In this document: one piece after another, positions 50,581 through 59,500 of the stretch
How positions within the stretch are numbered: position 1 is the first letter of the stretch
Layout of the letters: each line of letters opens with the position of its first letter
NCBI GenBank assembly: GCA_019648995.1
Contig: BLXT01002056.1
Span: forward strand, 3,629,535 to 3,692,763
DNA from: Plakobranchus ocellatus
Taxonomy: Eukaryota; Mollusca; Gastropoda; Plakobranchidae
Direction of reading: 5' to 3'
DNA length: 63,229 bases
Made by a program: the position numbers and the translations under genes
Notes under the pieces: model-generated
Database searches by the model: none
Told to the model about the DNA's origin: nothing
What the model saw: the letters and a program-made list of their open reading frames with translations, nothing else

Positions 50581-53500
50581 CATATAAAAACATGATTTAT
50601 TAAATGGTATTCAGTTGCTAGTTTTGCTCTGTGGGCGAGTAGGAAATTAAAGTAAATATGATAATGTTGACATACTATTGAACAATCCAGAGGGTAAGAG
50701 AGAAAAGAAAAGACAGCATCTAATAAGGAAGGATGTCATTAAGAAATGAACAAGAAGCTGGAAACAGAGACAGAGGTCCACCTCATATGATCACAGATGA
50801 TGATGGCGATGTATATTGAAGCAAAAACTCTCAAATAAACAGAGAGGACTGATTTGGGCATGTGGCCAGTACACAACAAGGCAATCTCACGCTTACAGCC
50901 CTCAACAGGCCAGGGTTGTGGTGGCTGGCTTGAACTCAAACCTACCACAGTAAAGTCTCAGTAGATCTTATGGCAAGCTCACTACTCATTATGCCACTAA
51001 TGCCCCATTCACAAAGAGGCTTAACATAAATGACTGGAACACTAGAGAGAGGAACATTTTTGTTAAAAGTAAAAATCAAAATATAAATTTAGACTTACGC
51101 AATTTTGTTCTTCAAATCAGATATAATATCCTCTAAAGCTTGCCGATATGCTGCTATGATAATTGTTGGGTGCATTTGCTGATGAATAAACTGCTCAGCA
51201 ACAGATAATACCTCTCCAGCTGAAATTCAATTAGTGAAAAGAAAATTTAAGACATTCTGAAAGCTAAAGTTGACACTGTCAGGTTTCACAAATCTCAAAA
51301 CCAACAGTTGCACTTAACTTTTTTTTTTAATGTCTATGCAATGAGGCAAGTTCCAATAAAATAGGTAAAAAACGTTCAATTCTTGGAAATCATGTGCCAT
51401 GATGTGATTTTATGTAAACAATCATCACTTACCCTTTCATTAAAATAAGCAGTCTAATAAGTATAGCCATATGATACCATAAATCACATACACAATCATA
51501 GACCATCCCATAACAGCAAATTATAATATCAATGGCTAATTAATGAATTTCAAAGATGCAAAAATATCCCCCCTGCTCATTGCAAACAGTTAACAATATC
51601 ACCACTTGCCAAGTCTACAAGATTGATAGCCCTCAAAATCTAGCTTACACAATAAAAGGTTACATGAAAAAAAAAACCAGGAGTGATACAGATCTACAGT
51701 ATTCCAGTTGAGCCTGCAATAAATTATGATCCACTGTATATTAGACATAAAAAAATCATCTATATTACACTATGGAAATATAATTAAGCACATAACTTAG
51801 GCTACTTTTTTTGTTTTTGTTTTTGGCACAGTTCCAATTGGTATTCTATGATATGCTTTCAAAGATTGAGATTGATGGGTTTCTCTGCCTTCATGTTTTA
51901 TGGAATACTTTTTTAAAAATCATCTACTTAATATAGCTGAATTCTCCTGGCTATACGAGATAATAAACATTGGCATCATTTTTGTAAAGGTCTAGGGTAC
52001 TCCATTGTTTTATGAAAACATTGCACCAATCAAACACAGAATCTAGATCTAGATCTAGAGCTGCCTTGGGCACAATAAGAACCATTCAAATTGTTGAACT
52101 TTTCAGTTGCTTAATCATGTAGATTTAAGAATAAACTTTTATTTGTGAGTAATGATGTTCTATTTCGAATTATAACGAGATTGATGGATCATCGATCTGG
52201 ATAAACTCAAGTTTTCTATTGTGGGTTTTTAAATCCAGTTTTCTAATTATATTTGATAATAAGCAAAGCAATGCTGTTGTTACAAGGGACATCAATCGAC
52301 TTCCATCACCATTTTTGCCTGAAAGGGTGCGGAATCCTACGAAGGTAACAAATTTCAGGCCTTATTTTATAGGCTAACTAAAGCATCTAAATAGAAGAGA
52401 AAGTCCTAGGCCTGCAGAACAAAAATGATCTTAAACTACGCCCATCCACCAACCCTCCTTTACATACAAATTCATTTAGTTAAAAATGACCATAAGCCAT
52501 GGAATCATCTTGACTGAGAACCCTGGCAGTTTTTAAGTAATGATCTTGGTCACATGCTCATGCAACCTATGGATCTACTATGTGAACCCTACTCATACAC
52601 AATCACATGTATAGTCCCATATTCGACATAATTATGTGAAGGAAAGCCAATAAAAAATTAAAGAATAGTAAAGGGACCCTCAGATGTAGATTGGTGGCTT
52701 CTGCATCAAATTAATTTGAGAAAAAAAGGCTAAACTCTGAATCTGAGGCAGAGTCACTCATTTCAAATTGCTGTATTGTTTGCATATGAGTGCTACAAGC
52801 ATATCCATATATGCATTGAATAAATAAAAAAGGCATAGAGTCGGCCTCATGATCACAAGAACATATAGCACTGTGACATAACAAGAACGCAAAAGTTACT
52901 CAGTTCATTACACAGCAAGCTGAATGCAAATTGGATTCTTGGGCCTTATCGATAATAATATAAACATTGTCCTACACAAATTAGACAGGTAAAGAAAAGG
53001 AACAAATGTTGATATCAGATTGATCAAAAGGATAAAACGAGCACATATCATTGAACTGGATTTTAGCACTGCTACAGGAAAAAAAGTTTATGGGAATTAT
53101 ACTCTGGAGGTAAAACGGAAAGTTGGCAGGTCTGTTATCTCTGTGACAAAGCAAGACATGTTTTGAGTTTAAGAAAAGTCAAAAATTGGGAATTTACATG
53201 TTTGCAAAGTCATTTTTTTTTTTAATGCTAAATTTTGTGATGATTTTTTAGTGACTAAAATTCATATAATTTTCTCATTCCAGGACTAGCTTACAAAATC
53301 CAAAGAATAATTATTAAAAGACATGCTCTGAGCAATAAACATTTATTCCTACAAATTTAAATTTAAAAACTTTCGATTGGCATTGCTAATGCTGAAAGAT
53401 TCATAGCCTTAGATTAGCATAGAAGAAATGCACTTTGATATAGTTTTTTGCATTAAGTTTTCAGCTATGATCCTCATCGATTTTTCTACCAAGATAGAAC

Positions 53501-56500
53501 CATACTGGAGGTAACACGGCTTGTAAAAGCTGACATGAAGAACTGTGTGTCAGTTACTATGCTTTATCCAAAAAGTAAGGCTGACACTTTGCATAGCACA
53601 ATAAGCCTCGTGGTTCATGCGGATATAGTCCGTTGTATAATGTGTTTCCTTATCCAAGAGAGTATAATAATATGAGAAACTAATATCTGTACTTCTCAAT
53701 CAATATTCAAAAGTTGATGCCAAATTGGCTTGTAATGGGCTGGAATGAGTTTGGTAACTCACCAAGAATAATAACAGACTTAGTACCATCACCCGTCTCT
53801 TCATCTTGAGTCCTGGCAACTTCAATCATGGACTTTGCAGCAGGATGTTTCACATTCAACTGTGAAAAATGAGAACTGCTTCAAAAAACCGGCAATGAAC
53901 TTTTTTGTTTTGTTTTGCTCTTTTAGTACCATCTTTAAGAAGATGCTTTTCCCACTTAGAAAAAGCTTATATCTAGGAGAAAAGCAATAACAAAATTGGA
54001 GATAACAATCATATTATATTTATGTTCAATACATATTTTGAGGGCTACATGTTTTTTTTTTTCAACAAAACAACAAATGAGCAATACTTAATTCCTTCAC
54101 AATAACAAAACCACTTTAAGTTCTTTTAAATGACGGAACTTCCAGCATTTGATGATTGCGAAGAAAATTAAGAGATCTCATAGCATAATTCTAATGGGAT
54201 CTTATAAATTTAATTATCAGGTACACAATAACTCATTAGGCAAGATAACTTTTAATATTAAAATTCAAATATAGACTCAATTGATTTCAACCATCACAAA
54301 AATCTGTTTTGAGCATATACAACAACACAATCAAGAAACTCAAAAATAGAATAATAAAAAAAAAGAAAGCTAAATGTTGAAACATGTCATAGACAACTTA
54401 AATATCAAGGACAGGCATATCAAACCTCTGAAGTCCCTATAAGCAAAACATGAACACCAGAGGTTAGATGCATCTGCCATTTAATGTATATATTTATTTG
54501 AAAATAAATTTTTAAAATTTGATTTTGACACCTATCAATGAAAATATTAACAACTCAGCCATAAAGCTTCCACACTTCAAAAGTCAAGTGACATGCTCTC
54601 CCTCTCTTCTTGGCCTAGTTTGCTTGTGTCCTGATCTATCTGAATGATGCCAAACAAACATAATTTATCCCAAGCTTAGAGCCAGTGGTGACTTGACCTG
54701 AACTTACACAGTAAGTAACTTTATTCCTGACACATTTACAACTTTTTTTTCAAATAAAATATTGTACCATGTCAGCAGCTAATAAATCCTCTTTCATTTG
54801 AAAACTGACAGAAGGGATTCATTAAGGAAAGCTCCACCATAACTATGTATTTTCTAACATGGAACTCATAAAAAAATTAATTAGTCCCAAAACATATCAG
54901 ATATATTGAGTCTATGCTGAAATTTATAAAATCTTTGAGAATGTTACAAGAGATCACGAGTGAACAAAGATGTAAAATTTATGCCTTGTAATGATTTATG
55001 GTTTTAACACCAAAGAGAGCGTCTCAAGTCAACAATTCGAGTCAAGTCACCCCAGCATGCTTAGCAACCTGTCACATGTTTCACAAGGTTAAAACTATGG
55101 TTTTCAAAAGAGAGGAAATTCCAAATGCATATGGCAAGCAGTTCAATAATCTATTTCATCAAATACCTTACCTCTCTCAAAATAGCATTCCCATCATTAG
55201 TCATCACAATACCCCCCATAGGGTCCATCAACATCTTCCAAAAAAAAAAAATGCAAAAGAGATAGAGAGGATATAACAATCAACAGAAAATTTTTTTTTA
55301 TCTAAAAACCATTGCCTTTTCTGAAAAAGCAACTACACCATAAAAAAGAAAACTTCAATGCTAGTGTTTGACTTTTCCAGAAAACTCTCATTATGCAAAG
55401 ATAATTTCACTTAGTTTTATCATTCTCAAAGTGGTTCTTTAGCCCAAAAAAATTTTGTTTCAGGGCAGAACAACCATTACAAGTCAAGTTTTAACTTAAG
55501 CAACTATATAGCATTAAATGTGAGCTATGTGTTGGTGGACGCTGGGGCAAATTTATAAGTATGTGTAGAGAGGGCAAAAACTTTCCAATTTCACTATAAA
55601 CAAAAATAGTAACAAATTCATGATTTTAACTGAATTTTAACATTTGTTTACAAATGACTTACACAATATTAATCACTGAATATAAGATACACAATTTGAG
55701 ATAAACATTTATCTTAATCATCATTAAAAATATTTTTTTTTCACAATTATAATAAGCAAACATTTCCAATTTTAAGAGACTTACTTTCTCAAAACATCAA
55801 TTTCAGTAATGTCGTAAGATTTTTCTTTGGGAATCAGTGTGCAATGCAGATATATTTAGAATGATGATGCATTTTTGTACTTCAAAAAAATAAAACATAC
55901 CTTCAACATGGACCTGGGTCCAAGACATGTTCGTATCACATCTGCCACTGTCTATTGATTTTGCAAAAAAGAAAAATGAAATAAAGAAAATTATTATTAG
56001 TTGATGAAAATTTGCTTCATGATTATTTGTCACTCCAGCATGCTTAGCAGCCTGTCACCTGTTTCACAAGCACAAGCAGCCTCTAAAGCATGGTCTTGCT
56101 AGCAATTACTGCAGAAAAAAATCCAACCTGTCCCTCCAAGAAAACATGGCCGTAAATTTGCATCATGTCTTCATGTTACAATTGCAACAAAATTTTCTTA
56201 CAAATGCTCTGGTTATGTGTTTGAAAATAGTCTCAAACCATTCATTGATAGTTTTTCACAAGTTTTAGTCTAGCGGCATTTGAGGTAGAGATAGTTCTGA
56301 CCAATACTGATGCTCAGATCTAGCTGCTGTAGATCTAAACTTTGAGCACAACACAGATAATTAAAAAAAAGAAAAATATTGTCTGTGAGTTGATTGCAAT
56401 ATTAGCACTTAAACATTGCTCTCCCACAGCTTTTCCCCTTATTTAATATGCAAGGACTGTAACATTTACGAAAATCCCATACCATAGCCCTTGAGTCCTT

Positions 56501-59500
56501 GCCTTCATACAAAAGCGCAAAAATGATGACATACTGTTGCAAACATCATTTTGAAATTTTTTTTTTTTTTGCTTGCAATTTTTAAAGTTATGTAAAGTTA
56601 ACATTTTAATAAGTAGAATGGACTTCCCTCAGACATAAGAAAATATAATTCCCCCCAAAAATCTATAAATTTGATAACTAGCCTCAACGTGTGCATGGCT
56701 TTCAAAAATGTTTTTTTTTTTAATCTAAAGAACTTATTTTCAGCAAATGGTTCAATATTCTTTTAGTCCTACAATGTTTGTAATGTCATGACAGACATAG
56801 TTTGAATGAAAAAAAAAAGTTCCATGATGAATATGATGCTATCATTACTTCATATAAATATCTGCTAATGGACAACCAAGTTTTTTTTGTATTACATTAA
56901 TTACTGTTCAAGTGCACAGTGCTCGGGATAATACTTGAACATGCCTTTATAAGTACTGAGCGCTTAAAAGGATGCAAGATAAAAAAACAAAGTTAAGTAA
57001 TATTAAGAAACGATTCTTCCTGTTACAATTACATATGTACATAATATGTCATGTGATTCTTTGTCACCCAAGATTGCTTTATTATTGTTAAAAAACTAGT
57101 GGAGATGCAAAAAACAAAGTGAGAGCAAAAGAGTGTCCTAGAGATCAATACTACATAACTCTTTATTTCTTCATTTGGGGGGGGAGAGAAGAAGAGTAGA
57201 TTTAAAAATAACAAATTATGGGTTAACTCAGAGTGCACATAGGAGTATATATTATATCGTTCAAAAAATGTGTGCCAAATCAAGCATGCGCTTACATAGC
57301 TACATTTTGATGGGGACTACTGCAATTGATTTTTGTTTTTTTTTTTTTTTATCTATGAGTACCTATTGTATTATGAAATTCCTTTTTATTTAAAACAAAA
57401 CAATTTCATAAGATAGCTTTGAAATTGGAGAACATGAAACAGTAATGTTTGAACATTATTTCAACCATCAACTCATTGAACCTGAAGCCATAATTTACCA
57501 CAACATGGTGGTAGAATATGTACAACAGGCCTGTAGAATAGCCTTGAATAAACAATTCTCAGCTCTCATGGACCAAGGGGATATGTAATGTTGATTATGT
57601 GAACAAAGTGGTGACAATCTTAAACCAATGCCAAAGCTTTCTCAATTGGACTTGAGCTATCAATCACATTAATCTCATTCATGTCCATTCACAGTTGCAT
57701 GTGTAAATATTCATCAATTGTGTTAATAGTAATGGACTTCCCAAAACTCCCAATCTCTAAATGACTGGCAGTGCCTTGAAGGAAATCTCTGATTGGCAAG
57801 CATGCCAGCCCCAAATAGAGAATTTGTACGCATGCGTTATCATTTTAATCCAAAAATGTCAAAAGATATCCTTGTTTTATTTAGGATGAAAATATTGACA
57901 ATTGTAAATCTTATTGGCCCATAAAACTAAATTTTGAACATTTGACTAAAACTGCTTTAATTTTGTCACAATTGTCAGAACAATGCTATGTGTACATGGC
58001 GTAATCCTGGTGTTGGCCCGCTAGACTACCTATAACAATATCAAATACTGGGCACCGTTTACTATCAAGCCAGTCCTTTTTGCCTGCTTTGCCATGGTCC
58101 CACTTTGGTCTTGATCCATGATCCTGTGCAGCATCTCTATCTTATTTTGTTACCAGGCTTTGGCCTCCAACCCCTGTATCACTACCACAAGCCAACATTT
58201 TGCCCTACCCCTACTCTTATTTCTTTCTAGTCTACTTGAGTGTTGTATCGTCATCTCCTGCCCTTCCCCTACTCCTCGCCTCATGCCTGCTGGCCAACAA
58301 ACACAAGGCTAATAAGCGTGTGTGTGCGTCCAAATATATAAAAAAAAAGAAAAAGTAAGAAAAAAGACAATAGACAAGTATCAAAACAAGGATCTATTAT
58401 AATTGAAATGGAAGAAAAAAACGAAACAATCGCCGACAATTGAAATTGATTTAAGAAAAAAAAAAGGTCTGCAATTTCTCTCCAATTTTCTGAAAGTCAA
58501 AGCAAAATTCTATATCATGCCATTCACCTATCAGGGGATGCTGTAGTTTACCTGTTGCTAATCAAGAGCCATGTTTGTGCATTACACCATGAGTCCACAA
58601 GCTGCATCATGTGACACTCTCTCTTCTCATACCATCAATAAATTGATCGATTACAAGTATTAAAAATTACCCTCTTTTCCTTCCCATCTCCTAAGTCATA
58701 ATTTTTACCTGATTATGGATTCTCCCTACTGATTTGGCACCTATTGGCTACTTTCCTAGCCTCTCTTTTACTGCAGGGATATGAAACTGCATATTACTTC
58801 TTTACAATTGGATAGCATTATAATTATTTGGATTTCTTTTGTGAACTGTTTCATTGCAACTATTTGATTGGATTCTGTTATTATTATCAATTTAACTATA
58901 TTATTAGTTTGTGATATGTTTTTATAAATGATATATAACTCCTCAACGTTTTATCATAATCTCTTGGATCAATGGCAGAAAATTTTGGGAGACAGAGAAG
59001 TGATCAGAACTCAATACAAACGGAAGATTTTAACAACCTTTTAATTTTTTAGCTGCCCTTAATTTGCCAAATGATCAATTTTACAAGTGGTGTATACAAA
59101 AAAAAAAACAAACAAACAAACAAAAAAATTCACAAACATCACATTATAATGCTTTTTGTTTTTTCAAGGCAAGAAAAAAGTAGGCTGGTGTAGCAGTGTA
59201 TTCCTCTCTCTCTCTCCATTGGTTCATTAATTTCCCTTATTTTTTTTTAAGTTTGGCAGATAGAAATGCAAAACCAATCATCCTTACACAATCTACTTGT
59301 GCAACTGGCTCCCCGAATCAGCTTAAAAACATTCAACCTTTTCATCTCCAAAAATACCTAGCCCTATTCACCTACTTTAGTTCCCAAAAAGTAAGACCCT
59401 TTTGAACTAGAGGGAGAAAGTCACATTTTGATCACTGAATTATTCTATCTGCTCCAGCCTTTGGCGCGATATGGCAATTCAGCACTCAACGTTTGGACCA

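Noticed and set aside
54998..55276. 92-codon plus-strand frame
   Set aside because: It lies antisense to a well-supported CCT3 exon and crosses repeat D. No domain was recognised.
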